From Mangrovicoccus ximenensis (GTDB lineage Bacteria > Pseudomonadota > Alphaproteobacteria > Rhodobacterales > Rhodobacteraceae), in the NCBI RefSeq assembly GCF_003056725.1, contig NZ_QBKZ01000015.1, positions 564,486 to 628,485 of the forward strand: a stretch of DNA of 64,000 nt, in the 5' to 3' direction. Of the stretch, positions 8,810 to 17,254 are shown one piece after another. Numbering within the stretch: the stretch's first letter is position 1; every line of letters starts with the position of its first letter. The translations under genes were made by a program, and so were the position numbers. The notes under the pieces were generated by a model that did no database searches, was not told the origin of the DNA, and saw only the letters and a program-made list of their open reading frames with translations.

Positions 8810-9014
8810 AAGGCGGCTTCTGCCGCTCGGAATTTGCCGGCGACTCTAATTCATATCCGGGCAAAGGGAAATGACATCGGTGTCAGCCGGACCAGCAGGG
8901 CAAGGGATTCTCGGCGGGAAAGCGCCTGCCGCCCTGCCCAGGCTCTGCCGGTCCGCGCGGGCCGGACAGCGCCGCGCCGGATGTTTGGCGGAGCGGCGGC
9001 AGAGTCCGGCCCCG

Positions 9015-9637
9015 CTCAGCCGCCGAGTGCCTCGCATCCGCGCCGCTGCCACCATCGCATGCCGCCCGCCATTCGAGCAGCCGATGCCGTAGGCCTGGTC
9101 GATCGCGCGCCCGTAGAAGGCCTCGACCGCCTGCCGCGCCACCGGATCGAGCAGCGCGACGGCCCCGTAGCCGTACATCCGCCGCGCCCCGAAATCGGCG
9201 CCGAAGGCTGCGCCTCCGGCCAGGCCGGCCTCGGGGAAGGCATCGCCATTATGGCCGGCATCCGAGGAGACCACCGCGTAGCCACGGGCCAGCGGGCTGG
9301 TCTCGCCGGTGCCGGATTTCAGCGCGCCGGTGGCAGGCTTCACCGCCCCGTCATTGCCGCCGTTGAACTGGTGGACATAGTTGCCGTTCCAGTCCTCGGG
9401 CAGCGACAGCTCGAAATTCAGGGCATAGGCATGGCCGTCGGTGCCGGTACGCTCCGCCATGGTGCCGCGGACCCGGCAGATGGCGACCGGGCTTTCCTCG
9501 CCGGGAGCGATCGGCTCGGCGGCGGTCAGGCGCACGCCCTCGGGCCCCGGTGCGTCAGCGGTCAGCCCTCCGCAGTCCACGGCCATCGCCGAAACCGGCA
9601 GGAGCGCCGTGGTCAGGCCCAGGATGATGCGCTTCAT
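9015..9637 (-). pseudogene. Tannase/feruloyl esterase-family protein, 5' part
   Basis: The start ATG at 9635-9637 has a strong GGGAGGAAAATCC ribosome-binding site and a signal peptide (MKRIILGLTTALLPVSAMA). The body matches the tannase/feruloyl esterase family, with WNGNYVHQFNGGNDGAV, SSDAGHNGD and the nucleophile motif GIGCSNGGRHAMVAA. The frame then continues as low-complexity sequence without the rest of the hydrolase (the catalytic Asp and His blocks and lid). Family proteins are usually around 500 residues, so more than half is lost. Homology ends near 9015. From there to tolQ (8810-9014) I see no gene. Confidence 0.75.
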
Positions 9638-9804
9638 CGGATTTTCCTCCCTTGTCTCTTGCCCCCGCTCCGGTGCTCCGCCGCCCGCGGCGGGGGAGGG
9701 CGCGGGAGGGGGGATCTGCCCCCTCCCGGCCTTGTCCGGCAATCAGCCCTGGCGCACCGCCCGCGTGTCTCCCCGCCGCGTGCGGTGCGCTCCGGCCCGG
9801 GCCG

Positions 9805-10059
9805 TCAGACGGCCGCGGGCTCCGCCCGGGACAGCAGCTTTGCAAGCTGGTCCTTCAGGGCGACGCGGGTGCGGCGCAGCCGCAGGGCTTCGATATCGCA
9901 CATCGGCTGGAGATTGGTCTCCACCCGGTGCAGGATATCGTTGATCTCGGTGTACTCATCGGCCAGCCGGGCGACGCGGGCGTCGGTCTGGCGCAGATGG
10001 CGGAGGGTCTCGACTTGCGCGGGGAACTCCTCGGCCAGGGCGTGGGCAACGTGGGTCAT
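9805..10059 (-). CDS. YdcH/DUF465-family small protein
   Basis: This 84-residue, mostly helical, charged protein of the DUF465 (YdcH) type contains the family pattern VARLADEYTEINDILHRVET and LKDQLAKLL. Its biochemical role is unknown. The ATG at 10057-10059 is preferred over one five codons upstream because GAGGA precedes it at good spacing. It stands alone between the esterase fragment and the EamA gene. The 167 bp between it and the esterase start hold no gene. Confidence 0.75.
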   Translation of the reverse strand: MTHVAHALAEEFPAQVETLRHLRQTDARVARLADEYTEINDILHRVETNLQPMCDIEALRLRRTRVALKDQLAKLLSRAEPAAV

Positions 10060-10144
10060 CGTCGGTGTCCTCATCTACAGGTGACCCCCGCAGCTTACGC
10101 AGAGACAGGCCGGGCGCGCCTTGATGCCGATCAAATCCGCCCGC

Positions 10145-11035
10145 TCAGGCGGGCCGTTTGGCGGCATGTTCGCGCCAGGCGATGAAGGACACGGCCGAAA
10201 CGATCACGCCGCCGCCGAGGATGACGAAGGGATCGGCCGCTTCGCCGAAGACCAGGTATCCGAGCAGCACCGACCAGACGAGCTGCAGGAAGGTCACCGG
10301 CTGGGTGACGGCGACCGGCGCGGCGCGGAAGGCCAGGGTCATCAGGTAATGGCCGAGATTGGCGAAGACCGCGGCGAGGGCCAGTATGGCCAGCACCGGC
10401 CAGGGCGGCGTGACCCAATGCGCGATCGCCAGCGGCGCCAGGATCGGCGTCACCGACAGGCTCAGCCAGGCGACGATCACGGTCGGCGGGAAGCGGCCCG
10501 CCAGGGTCTTGCCGATCACGTAGGAGCTGCCGAGGCTGACCGCGGCGAGGATCATCGCGAAATGCCCCGGTTCCAGCGTGCGGAAGCCCGGGCGCAGCAG
10601 GATCAGCGCGCCGATCAGCGCGACCGCCACGGCGGCGATCCGGCGCAGGGCGAGCTTTTCGCCGAGAAACAGCGCGGCGCCGACGGTGACGCAAACCGGC
10701 GAGAGATAGTTGATCGCGGTGACCTCGGCGATCGGGATCTGCGCGATGGCGAAGAACCAGGAGCAGATCGCCACCGCATGCACCAGCCCGCGCCCGGCAA
10801 ACAGCCGCAGGTCGCGGCCCTTCGGCCAGTGCGCGCGGATGCGCCCGGCCAGCGGCAGCAGGAAGACCAGCCCGAAGGCGAAGCGCAGGAAGGCGCCCTC
10901 GGCCACCGGGACGGCATCGCCCACCGATTTCATCGCGGCGATGAAGCAGACGAAGGCGAGGCCCGAGAGGACCATCCAGCCCATGCCGGCGAGCGGCCGC
11001 TGTCCCGGCAGCGGATGCGGCGTGACTTCAGGCAA
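10145..11035 (-). CDS. EamA/DMT-family membrane transporter
   Basis: This protein of about 296 residues has ten predicted transmembrane helices arranged as two EamA repeats (GMGWMVLSGLAFVCFIAAMK to ALFLGEKL, and FAMILAAVSLGSSYVIGK to LLGYLVFGE), typical of drug/metabolite exporters. The substrate is unknown. The frame opens with TTG at 11033-11035, inside the stop region of the small upstream gene. ATG at 10982-10984, just before the first helix, is an alternative. It is the last gene of pyrB / small peptide / eamA. Confidence 0.82.
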   Translation of the reverse strand: MPEVTPHPLPGQRPLAGMGWMVLSGLAFVCFIAAMKSVGDAVPVAEGAFLRFAFGLVFLLPLAGRIRAHWPKGRDLRLFAGRGLVHAVAICSWFFAIAQIPIAEVTAINYLSPVCVTVGAALFLGEKLALRRIAAVAVALIGALILLRPGFRTLEPGHFAMILAAVSLGSSYVIGKTLAGRFPPTVIVAWLSLSVTPILAPLAIAHWVTPPWPVLAILALAAVFANLGHYLMTLAFRAAPVAVTQPVTFLQLVWSVLLGYLVFGEAADPFVILGGGVIVSAVSFIAWREHAAKRPA

Positions 11036-11126
11036 TCACCACCACCAGGACGGTCAGCGCCGCCATCACGACAAGCGCGGCCAGCGCGATCATCCCGCTC
11101 ATCCGCGGGTCCTTGGGATCGTTCAT
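11028..11126 (-). CDS. 32-residue single-helix membrane peptide in the pyrB operon
   Basis: The sequence is [11 protein letters not shown] followed by a hydrophobic helix [20 protein letters not shown] that runs to the C-terminus. Its ATG overlaps the pyrB stop as ATGA, and its end overlaps the eamA start region. Position and overlaps argue for a real translated gene too short for routine gene finders. No function is known. A tail-anchored or regulatory membrane peptide is possible. Confidence 0.6.
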   Translation of the reverse strand: MNDPKDPRMSGMIALAALVVMAALTVLVVVIA

Positions 11127-12079
11127 GCCATGACCGGCGCGGCGGCGCGTTCGGCCCGCAGGTTGCGCGCCAGAAGGTCCATCGCGGCCATGCGGACGGC
11201 GACGCCCATCTCCACCTGCTCGCGGATCACCGAGCGGGTCAGGTCGTCGGCGATCAGCCCGTCGATCTCGACGCCGCGGTTCATCGGGCCGGGATGCATG
11301 ACGATGGCGTCGTCCTTGGCATAGCTCAGCTTCTCGGCATCGAGGCCGAAGCGGTGGAAATACTCGCGCTCGGACGGGATGAAGCCGCCATCCATGCGCT
11401 CGCGCTGGAGGCGCAGCATCATCACCACGTCGCAATCCGCGAGCCCCTCGCGCATGTCGTGATAGACCTCGACGCCCCAGTCCTTGACGCCTGCGGGCAG
11501 CAGGGTGGGCGGACCGACGAGGCGGACGCGGTTCTCCATCTTGTGCAAGAGCAGGATGTTCGAGCGCGCCACGCGGCTATGGGCGATGTCGCCGCAGATC
11601 GCGATGTTCAGCCGGTGCAGCCGCCCCTTGGAGCGGCGGATGGTCAGCGCGTCCAGAAGCGCCTGGGTCGGATGCTCGTGCCGCCCGTCGCCGGCGTTCA
11701 GCACCGCGCAGTTGACCTTCTCGGACAGGAGGTCGACCGCGCCGGAATGCGGATGGCGCACCACCAGCAGGTCGGGATGCATCGCGTTCAGCGTCACGGC
11801 GGTGTCGATCAGCGTCTCGCCTTTCTTCACCGAGGAGGTCTGCATCGACATCGACATCACGTCGGCGCCCAGCCGCTTGCCCGCCAGCTCGAAGCTCGAC
11901 TGGGTGCGGGTGGAGTTCTCGAAGAACATGTTGACCTGGGTCATGCCCGCCAGCGCGTCGCCATGCTTGTGCTCGCGGCGGTTCATCTCGGCATAGCTGT
12001 CGGCCAGGTCGAGGACCGTGCGGATTTCTTCGGGATGAAGCGGCTCGATGCCGAGGAGGTGCTTGTGGCGGAAGGTCAT
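11123..12079 (-). CDS. pyrB: Aspartate carbamoyltransferase catalytic subunit
   Basis: This 318-residue enzyme condenses carbamoyl phosphate and aspartate in pyrimidine synthesis. Key motifs are [13 protein letters not shown] (carbamoyl-phosphate loop), [30 protein letters not shown] and [15 protein letters not shown] at 12077-12079 gives the family N-terminus [14 protein letters not shown]. The longer frame upstream overlaps an unrelated fragment. pyrC, often next in related genomes, is not here. The two following genes overlap by ATGA or similar, so they are probably co-transcribed. Confidence 0.93.
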   Translation of the reverse strand: MTFRHKHLLGIEPLHPEEIRTVLDLADSYAEMNRREHKHGDALAGMTQVNMFFENSTRTQSSFELAGKRLGADVMSMSMQTSSVKKGETLIDTAVTLNAMHPDLLVVRHPHSGAVDLLSEKVNCAVLNAGDGRHEHPTQALLDALTIRRSKGRLHRLNIAICGDIAHSRVARSNILLLHKMENRVRLVGPPTLLPAGVKDWGVEVYHDMREGLADCDVVMMLRLQRERMDGGFIPSEREYFHRFGLDAEKLSYAKDDAIVMHPGPMNRGVEIDGLIADDLTRSVIREQVEMGVAVRMAAMDLLARNLRAERAAAPVMA

Positions 12080-12110
12080 GGGGGTCCTCGCGGAGATGCT
12101 CGGGCCGGTT

Positions 12111-12230
12111 CTAGCGGGCGGGGCCGCCGCTGCCAAGGTGGCGCGCCGCCCTGAGGTCGGCGGCGGTGTCGACATCGGCCAGCATGTCGGCCATCGCCAC
12201 GCGCCGGCCGTCCAGCGTCGCCAACGTGGA
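12111..12230 (-). pseudogene. C-terminal fragment of a MobA/MocA-like nucleotidyltransferase
   Basis: Upstream of pyrB, a minus-strand frame ends at 12111 and reads [19 protein letters not shown] followed by [10 protein letters not shown]. This matches the C-terminal tail of molybdopterin-type nucleotidyltransferases, where a vDVDTpeDL motif is common. The rest of the gene is missing beyond about 12230, where unrelated sequence leading to hmgA begins. The assignment rests on about 35 residues. The 105 bp to hmgA hold only a 9-bp inverted repeat (12253-12279). Confidence 0.45.
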
Positions 12231-12335
12231 AAGGCACCCCGCCGCTGCTGCCTGCCGCCGGACGGGACCACCGGCGGCAAGGACCTCTCTGCCGCCGGGG
12301 CGGCGGGCGTCACGTCCCGCCCCGGAGGGGCGGCG

Positions 12336-13721
12336 TCACTTTTCGCCGGGCGTGCCGTCGAACTTCTTCTCGAGGCTGGTCCAGCAGTCGATGTAATCGT
12401 CCTGCATCGGCGCCTCGTGGGCGGCGAAGTCGGTCAGGTGCTGCGGGAAGCGCGTCTCGAACATGAAGGACATGGTGTTGTCCTGGAAGACCGGCTCCAT
12501 CGGCTCGGTCGAGGCGCCTTCGAAGGCGTTGCGGTCCGGCCCGTGCGGCAGCATCATGTTGTGGAGGCTGATGCCCCCCGGCACGAAGCCCTGCGGCTTG
12601 GCGTCATAGATGCCGCAGATGTTGCCCATCAGCTCCGACATGATGTTCTTGTGGTACCACGGCGGGCGGAAGGTGTTCTCGGCCACCATCCAGCGCTCGC
12701 GGAACAGCACGAAGTCGATGTTGGCGGTGCCCTCCTGCCCCGAAGGCGCGGTCAGCACGGTGAAGATCGACGGGTCGGGATGGTCGAACAGCACCGCGCC
12801 GACCGGGGAATAGGTCCGCAGGTCGTATTTGTAGGCGCAGTAATTGCCGTGCCAGGCGACCACGTCCAAGGGCGAATGGCCGATCCAGGTCTCGTGGAAC
12901 TCGCCGCACCATTTGATGACGACGCGGGACTTCGCCTCGCGGTCCTCGAAGGCGGCGACCGGCGACTTGAAATCGCGCGGATTGGCCATGCAGTTGGCGC
13001 CGATCGGCCCGCGGTTCGGCAGGTCGAACTTCTGGCCGTAATTCTCGCAGACGAAGCCGCGGCAGGGCCCCTCCAGCACCTCGACCCGGTAGACGAGGCC
13101 GCGCGGCAGGATGGCGATTTCCTTCGGTTCCAGGTCGATCACCCCGAGTTCCGTGCAGAAGCGCAGCCTGCCCTCCTGCGGCACCACCAGCAGCTCGCTG
13201 TCGGCGGAGTAGAAATACTCGTCGACCATCGACTCGTTGACCAGATAGACATGGGTCGCCATGCCGACCTGGGTGTTGACGTCGCCTGCGGTGGTCATGG
13301 TGCGCATGCCGGTGATCCAGGTCAGCGGCGCATCGCTGTGCGGCACCGGATCCCAGCGGTACTGGCCGAGCGAGACGATGTCGTTCGCCGCCGCGCTGTC
13401 CTTCGCGGTGGTCACGTAGGGCGCGGTCTTCCAATAGGGCACGGCGATCTTCTGGAACCGTCCGGCATGTTTGACGCTGGGCCGGATGCGGTAGCACCAG
13501 GTCCGCTCGTTCTGGCCGCGCGGCGCGGTGAAGGCGGTGCCGGAAAGCTGCTCGGCATAGAGGCCATAGGCGCATTTCTGCGGGCTGTTGCGGCCCTGCG
13601 GCAGCGCCTCGGGCAGCGCTTCGGTTTCGAAGTCGTTGCCGAAGCCCGGCATGTAGCCCTCATGCGTGCCGGTCGCCCCGGCGGCGCGGATCATTCCCTC
13701 GGGAAGGCTGTGGCGCGTCAT
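12336..13721 (-). CDS. hmgA: Homogentisate 1,2-dioxygenase
   Basis: This 461-residue iron enzyme opens the ring of homogentisate to maleylacetoacetate in tyrosine and phenylalanine degradation. Family blocks include [20 protein letters not shown] at the N-terminus, [43 protein letters not shown] and [12 protein letters not shown], which supply the iron ligands. ATG at 13719-13721 has GGAGGATTT upstream. It is divergent from a MarR-type gene with two dyads between them. maiA and hppD nearby complete the pathway, although fumarylacetoacetase is not in the window. Confidence 0.95.
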   Translation of the reverse strand: MTRHSLPEGMIRAAGATGTHEGYMPGFGNDFETEALPEALPQGRNSPQKCAYGLYAEQLSGTAFTAPRGQNERTWCYRIRPSVKHAGRFQKIAVPYWKTAPYVTTAKDSAAANDIVSLGQYRWDPVPHSDAPLTWITGMRTMTTAGDVNTQVGMATHVYLVNESMVDEYFYSADSELLVVPQEGRLRFCTELGVIDLEPKEIAILPRGLVYRVEVLEGPCRGFVCENYGQKFDLPNRGPIGANCMANPRDFKSPVAAFEDREAKSRVVIKWCGEFHETWIGHSPLDVVAWHGNYCAYKYDLRTYSPVGAVLFDHPDPSIFTVLTAPSGQEGTANIDFVLFRERWMVAENTFRPPWYHKNIMSELMGNICGIYDAKPQGFVPGGISLHNMMLPHGPDRNAFEGASTEPMEPVFQDNTMSFMFETRFPQHLTDFAAHEAPMQDDYIDCWTSLEKKFDGTPGEK

Positions 13722-13775
13722 GTGAAATCCTCCGTGTCGTCCGGGTCTCCCGTCCCGGTCTCTGCCTCCGTTATT

Positions 13776-13818
13776 CATTGCAAATGCAATGATGTCAAGC
13801 TAGACGTTGCATATGCAA
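13776..13818. promoter_or_regulatory. Two MarR-type dyads between hmgA and the MarR gene
   Basis: CATTGCAAATGCAATG (13776-13791) has 7-bp arms with a 2-base centre. TTGCATATGCAA (13807-13818) is a perfect 12-bp palindrome. Both share the core TTGCA(NN)TGCAA, repeated again before hppD at 16669. Placement in the divergent hmgA/marR gap indicates operator sites for the MarR protein. Confidence 0.75.
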
Positions 13819-13882
13819 TGAATTGACCCTTGCAGCCCCCCGGGACGCGGGCGAAACTGCCGCAGACGGACAGGAGTTTTCC

Positions 13883-14356
13883 ATGGAAGATCAGCACGAT
13901 CCTGCGCAGCCGCCATTCGATCTGGACCGGTTCACGCCCTACCGGCTGTCGGTCGCGGCCGAGCGCGCCTCGGAGGGGCTTGCCCGGCTCTACCGCAGCA
14001 GATTCGGCATTTCGGTGGCGGAATGGCGGGTGCTGGCGCATCTGGAGCATTCCGGGAATGTCTCGGTGCGGGACATCGAGGCGCGGGTGGCACTGGAGAA
14101 ATCCAAGGTCAGCCGGGCGGCCACGCGGCTGGAGGCGGCAGGCTACATCGCCAAGGCGGTGGACCCGGCGGACCGGCGGCTGGTGCAGCTCTCGCTGACC
14201 GAGGAAGGCCGCGCGCTGATGGCCGAGATCCTGCCGGTGGCGCTGGGATTCCAGGCCGAGCTGGAGGCGCGTCTGGGCGCCGCCTTCGACGGGCTGGAGC
14301 AGGGGTTGCAGAAGCTTCTCGACGGCACGGAGGACAAGGATGATCCGTCTGCATGA
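13883..14356 (+). CDS. MarR-family regulator of the homogentisate pathway
   Basis: This 157-residue winged-helix repressor has the MarR core: SVAEWRVLAHLEHSGNVSV, the recognition helix region ALEKSKVSRAATRLEAAGY, and the wing DPADRRLVQLSLTEEGR. ATG at 13883 is preferred for its AGGAG site eight bases upstream. It is divergent from hmgA and overlaps maiA by 17 bp. The TTGCA(NN)TGCAA dyads in front of hmgA/marR and hppD suggest it is the pathway repressor, with a pathway intermediate as inducer (inferred). Confidence 0.85.
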   Translation: MEDQHDPAQPPFDLDRFTPYRLSVAAERASEGLARLYRSRFGISVAEWRVLAHLEHSGNVSVRDIEARVALEKSKVSRAATRLEAAGYIAKAVDPADRRLVQLSLTEEGRALMAEILPVALGFQAELEARLGAAFDGLEQGLQKLLDGTEDKDDPSA

Positions 14357-14969
14357 CTACTGGCGCAGCTCGGCAAGCTACCGGGTGCGCATCGCGCTGG
14401 GACTGGCGGGGCTCGCATGGCAGAGCCTGCCGGTCGATCTGGTGGCCGGGGCGCAGCGCGCGCCGGACCATCTGGCGCGGAACCCGCAAGGTTTGGTGCC
14501 GGTGCTGGAGATCGACGGGCTCGCGCTGACCCAGTCGCTGGCCATCGTCGAATATCTCGACGAGACCCGCGGGCTGGGACTGGTCCCGGGCGATGCCGCG
14601 ATGCGCGCCCGGGTGCGGGCGCTGGCCCAAGCCGTGGCAATGGAGATCCACCCGGTCTGCAACCTGCGCGTCGCCCGCCATGCGGTCGCGCAATCGGGCG
14701 GCGGCATCACCATGGAAAGCTGGATGCGCGACGTCATCGCGCCGGGGCTGGCGGCGCTCGAGACGATGGTCGATGACGGCGATTTCTGCGCCGCCGGACG
14801 GATCACGCTGGCCGATCTCTGCCTGGTGCCGCAGCTCTACAACGCGCGGCGCTGGGGCGTGGACCTGGCCGCCCTGCCCCGGCTGTCGCGGATCGGCGCG
14901 CATCTCGACGCGATCCCGGCCTTCGCCGCTGCCCATCCCGACCGGGTGCCGCAGAGCGCAGAGGCTTGA
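14340..14969 (+). CDS. maiA: Maleylacetoacetate isomerase
   Basis: This 209-residue zeta-class glutathione transferase isomerises maleylacetoacetate to fumarylacetoacetate. The diagnostic SSASYRVRIAL motif is present, as are NPQGLVPVLEIDG and the glutathione-binding TQSLAIVEYLDE. The thioredoxin-like N-terminal and helical C-terminal domains are complete. It overlaps the marR stop by 17 bp, so the two are translated from one message. It works between hmgA and fumarylacetoacetase, and no gene for the latter is visible here. Confidence 0.93.
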   Translation: MIRLHDYWRSSASYRVRIALGLAGLAWQSLPVDLVAGAQRAPDHLARNPQGLVPVLEIDGLALTQSLAIVEYLDETRGLGLVPGDAAMRARVRALAQAVAMEIHPVCNLRVARHAVAQSGGGITMESWMRDVIAPGLAALETMVDDGDFCAAGRITLADLCLVPQLYNARRWGVDLAALPRLSRIGAHLDAIPAFAAAHPDRVPQSAEA

Positions 14970-15020
14970 CAAGCCCCTGCCCGGTCCGCTGCAAACGTGG
15001 CGGACACGGAAGGCACGCCC

Positions 15021-15497
15021 ATGCAGATCGAAAGCTTCTTCCCCTACCGCCTCGCCATTGCGGCGGAGAGTTTCTCGCGACGGCTGGCCACCGTCTACGG
15101 GCGGGAGTTCGGGCTGAGCCGCGAGGAATGGCGGATGCTGTTCCTGCTGCGCGGCGGGGCGGTGAATTCGGCCGAGCTGGGGCGGCGCACCACGCTCGAC
15201 AAGGTGCAGGTGTCGCGGGCCGGGCAGCGGCTGGAGGATCGCGGGCTGATCACCCGCCGGGTGCTGCCCGCCGACCGGCGGCTGCGCGAGTTCCGGCTGA
15301 CCGAGGCGGGACGCGCGCTGTTCGACGCGGCCTTCCCCGAGGTCGAGGACACCGCTGCGGGCCTCCTTGATCGCCTGGCACCCGAGGACCGGGCCGCGCT
15401 GATGCAGGGGCTCGACGCGCTTATGGCGGCGATGGAGTGCCTGCCGGTGCCCCCCGGCGAGACCGGACCGCCGCTGGCGGAACCGGCCGGCAGCTGA
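15021..15497 (+). CDS. Second MarR-family regulator
   Basis: This 158-residue winged-helix protein has LSREEWRMLFLLRGGAVNSA, the recognition helix TTLDKVQVSRAGQRLEDRGL and the wing LPADRRLREFRLTEAGR. It resembles the MarR gene at 13883 in its opening (FFPYRLAIAAE versus FTPYRLSVAAE), suggesting an old duplication. ATG at 15021 follows GGAAGG at normal spacing. A GTG eight codons upstream is less likely. It follows maiA by 51 bp and converges on hppD. Two MarR genes bracketing maiA suggest separate inducers or a heterodimer, which is inference. Confidence 0.83.
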   Translation: MQIESFFPYRLAIAAESFSRRLATVYGREFGLSREEWRMLFLLRGGAVNSAELGRRTTLDKVQVSRAGQRLEDRGLITRRVLPADRRLREFRLTEAGRALFDAAFPEVEDTAAGLLDRLAPEDRAALMQGLDALMAAMECLPVPPGETGPPLAEPAGS

Positions 15498-15504
15498 GCC
15501 GGGA

Positions 15505-16617
15505 TCACTCGGCCGGTTCCGCCGCCAGCACGCCGCGGCGGATCTGGTCCGCCTCGATCGACTCGAAGAGCGCGCGGAAATTGCCCTCGCCGAACCCGTC
15601 ATCGCCCTTGCGCTGGATGAACTCGAAGAAGATCGGGCCGATCACCGTGCGCGAGAAGATCTGCAGCAGGATGCGGGTCTCGCCGCCGCCGACCACGCCC
15701 TCGCCGTCGATCAGGATGCCGTGCTGCTTCATCCGCCCGACCGGTTCCTCATGGCCGGAAACGCGGTCGCGGGACATCTCGTAATAGGTGTCGGGCGGGC
15801 CCGGCATGAATTTCATCCCCGCCGCGGCGATCGCGTCGGTCCCGGCATAGATGTCCTCGGAGCCGATGGCGATATGCTGGATGCCCTCGCCCTTGTAGCG
15901 CCGCAGGTATTCCTCGATCTGGCTGCGGTCGTCAGTCGACTCGTTGATCGGGATGCGGATCTTGCCGTCGGGCGAGGTCAGCGCCCGGCTGACCAGCCCG
16001 GTCTGCTGGCCCTTGATGTCGAAGAAGCGGATTTCGCGGAAGCCGAACGTGTCGTGGTAGAAGCGGTACCAGGTGTCCATGTTCCCGCGGATCACGTTAT
16101 GGGTCAGGTGGTCGAGATAGTAGAAGCCGAAGCCCTCGGGGCGCGGGTCTTCCTCGCCGATCCAGTCGAATTCCGCCGCATAGCAGGAGCCGTCCTCGCC
16201 ATAGGTGTCGACGAAATAGAGAAGCGAGCCGCCGATGCCGTAGACCGCGGGCAGGTCCATCGACTTTCCGGGGCGGGTATAGGCGGTGCCGCCGGTCGCC
16301 AGCGCGCGCTCCATCGCGACCCCGGCATCGACCACGCGCCAGGCCATCGCCGGAGCGCAGGGACCGTGCTCGGCGGCGAAGCGTGCGGCATGGCTGTCGG
16401 GATCGGCATTCAGCAGGTAGTTGATGTCGCCCTGCCGGTAGAGCGTGATGTTCTTGCTGCGGTGCTTCGCCACCGGGACGAAGCCCATCTGCCGGAAGGT
16501 CCGGTCGAGCTTTTGGGGCTCGGGATGGGCGAATTCGACGAATTCGAACCCGTCCGTGCCGGCCGGGTTCTCGGCGGAAATCTCCGCCTTCGGGGCATCA
16601 TGCGGGAAAGGTCCCAT
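15505..16617 (-). CDS. hppD: 4-Hydroxyphenylpyruvate dioxygenase
   Basis: This 370-residue non-haem iron enzyme converts 4-hydroxyphenylpyruvate to homogentisate, the step before hmgA. The three iron ligands are visible: His in YLDHLTHNV, His in EGIQHIAIGSEDIY, and Glu in the C-terminal block GPIFFEFIQRKGDDGFGEGN. ATG at 16615-16617 precedes the family start MGPFPHDAPKAE, with GAGGAGGAACG just upstream. A dyad shared with hmgA lies 52 bp before the start. It is divergent from an Lrp-type gene. Confidence 0.95.
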   Translation of the reverse strand: MGPFPHDAPKAEISAENPAGTDGFEFVEFAHPEPQKLDRTFRQMGFVPVAKHRSKNITLYRQGDINYLLNADPDSHAARFAAEHGPCAPAMAWRVVDAGVAMERALATGGTAYTRPGKSMDLPAVYGIGGSLLYFVDTYGEDGSCYAAEFDWIGEEDPRPEGFGFYYLDHLTHNVIRGNMDTWYRFYHDTFGFREIRFFDIKGQQTGLVSRALTSPDGKIRIPINESTDDRSQIEEYLRRYKGEGIQHIAIGSEDIYAGTDAIAAAGMKFMPGPPDTYYEMSRDRVSGHEEPVGRMKQHGILIDGEGVVGGGETRILLQIFSRTVIGPIFFEFIQRKGDDGFGEGNFRALFESIEADQIRRGVLAAEPAE

Positions 16618-16668
16618 GCGCGTTCCTCCTCTGAACTCCTCCAGAGTGCCGGAAAACCGCTGCAAGGG

Positions 16669-16684
16669 GGTTGCATTTGCAACC
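16669..16684. promoter_or_regulatory. MarR-type dyad upstream of hppD
   Basis: GGTTGCATTTGCAACC has 7-bp arms with a 2-base centre and the same TTGCA(NN)TGCAA core as the sites at 13776 and 13807. It places hppD in the same regulon as hmgA. Confidence 0.72.
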
Positions 16685-16740
16685 ATTGCGGGTGGAAAAA
16701 TGACCTCTGAGATGCATGAAACCGCGAAAGGGTGCACGGG

Positions 16741-17217
16741 ATGCGCATCGATGACTATGACCGCGCCATTCTCGACGCATTGCAGCGCGACGGGGCGATG
16801 ACCAATGCGGCGCTGTCGGAGGTGGTGAACCTATCGGCCTCGCAATGCTCGCGGCGGCGCGCGGCGCTGGAGGCGGCGGGGATCATCGCGGGCTATGCAG
16901 CGCGGCTCGACGCGAAGAAGCTGGGCTTGGGCCTGCGGGCGATCATCCGGGTGAACCTGCGCGATCACGGCCAGGACAAGGAAGAGAGCTTCGCCCGCTT
17001 CCTCGCAGTGCAGCCCGAGATCCGCGCGGCCTTCTCGGTTTCGGGCGATGCCGATTACGTGCTGGTGATCGATGCTGCCGATCTCGAGGCCTTCGCCGAA
17101 TTCGTCCATGGCCGTCTGCTGCCGCATCCGCAGGTCGCGCAGGTGCGCTCGGAGATCGTGCTGAAGGAGCTGAAGGACCGGGGCGGCGTTGCTTTGGAGG
17201 CGCTGCGTCCCGGCTGA
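16741..17217 (+). CDS. Lrp/AsnC-family regulator
   Basis: This 158-residue protein has an AsnC helix-turn-helix (DYDRAILDALQRDGAMTNAA, then LSASQCSRRRAALEAAGII) and a RAM effector domain (AIIRVNLRDHGQDKEESF, SGDADYVLVIDAADLEAFAEF). ATG at 16741 starts the conserved MRIDDYDRAIL. It is divergent from hppD. Lrp proteins next to aromatic-amino-acid catabolic genes often control them in response to the amino acid, so tyrosine or phenylalanine is a plausible effector. Confidence 0.88.
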   Translation: MRIDDYDRAILDALQRDGAMTNAALSEVVNLSASQCSRRRAALEAAGIIAGYAARLDAKKLGLGLRAIIRVNLRDHGQDKEESFARFLAVQPEIRAAFSVSGDADYVLVIDAADLEAFAEFVHGRLLPHPQVAQVRSEIVLKELKDRGGVALEALRPG

Positions 17218-17254
17218 AAGCGGGGCGGCCCGCGATGGCGCGCCGCCCCTCCGG

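Noticed and set aside
12253-12279. 9-bp inverted repeat TGCCGCCGG/CCGGCGGCA as hmgA terminator
   Set aside because: No T run on either strand, and it lies close to a suspected join, so assignment is not safe.
11123-12313. 78-residue N-terminal extension of pyrB
   Set aside because: The extension is low-complexity and overlaps a different frame with nucleotidyltransferase character. The family start is at 12079.
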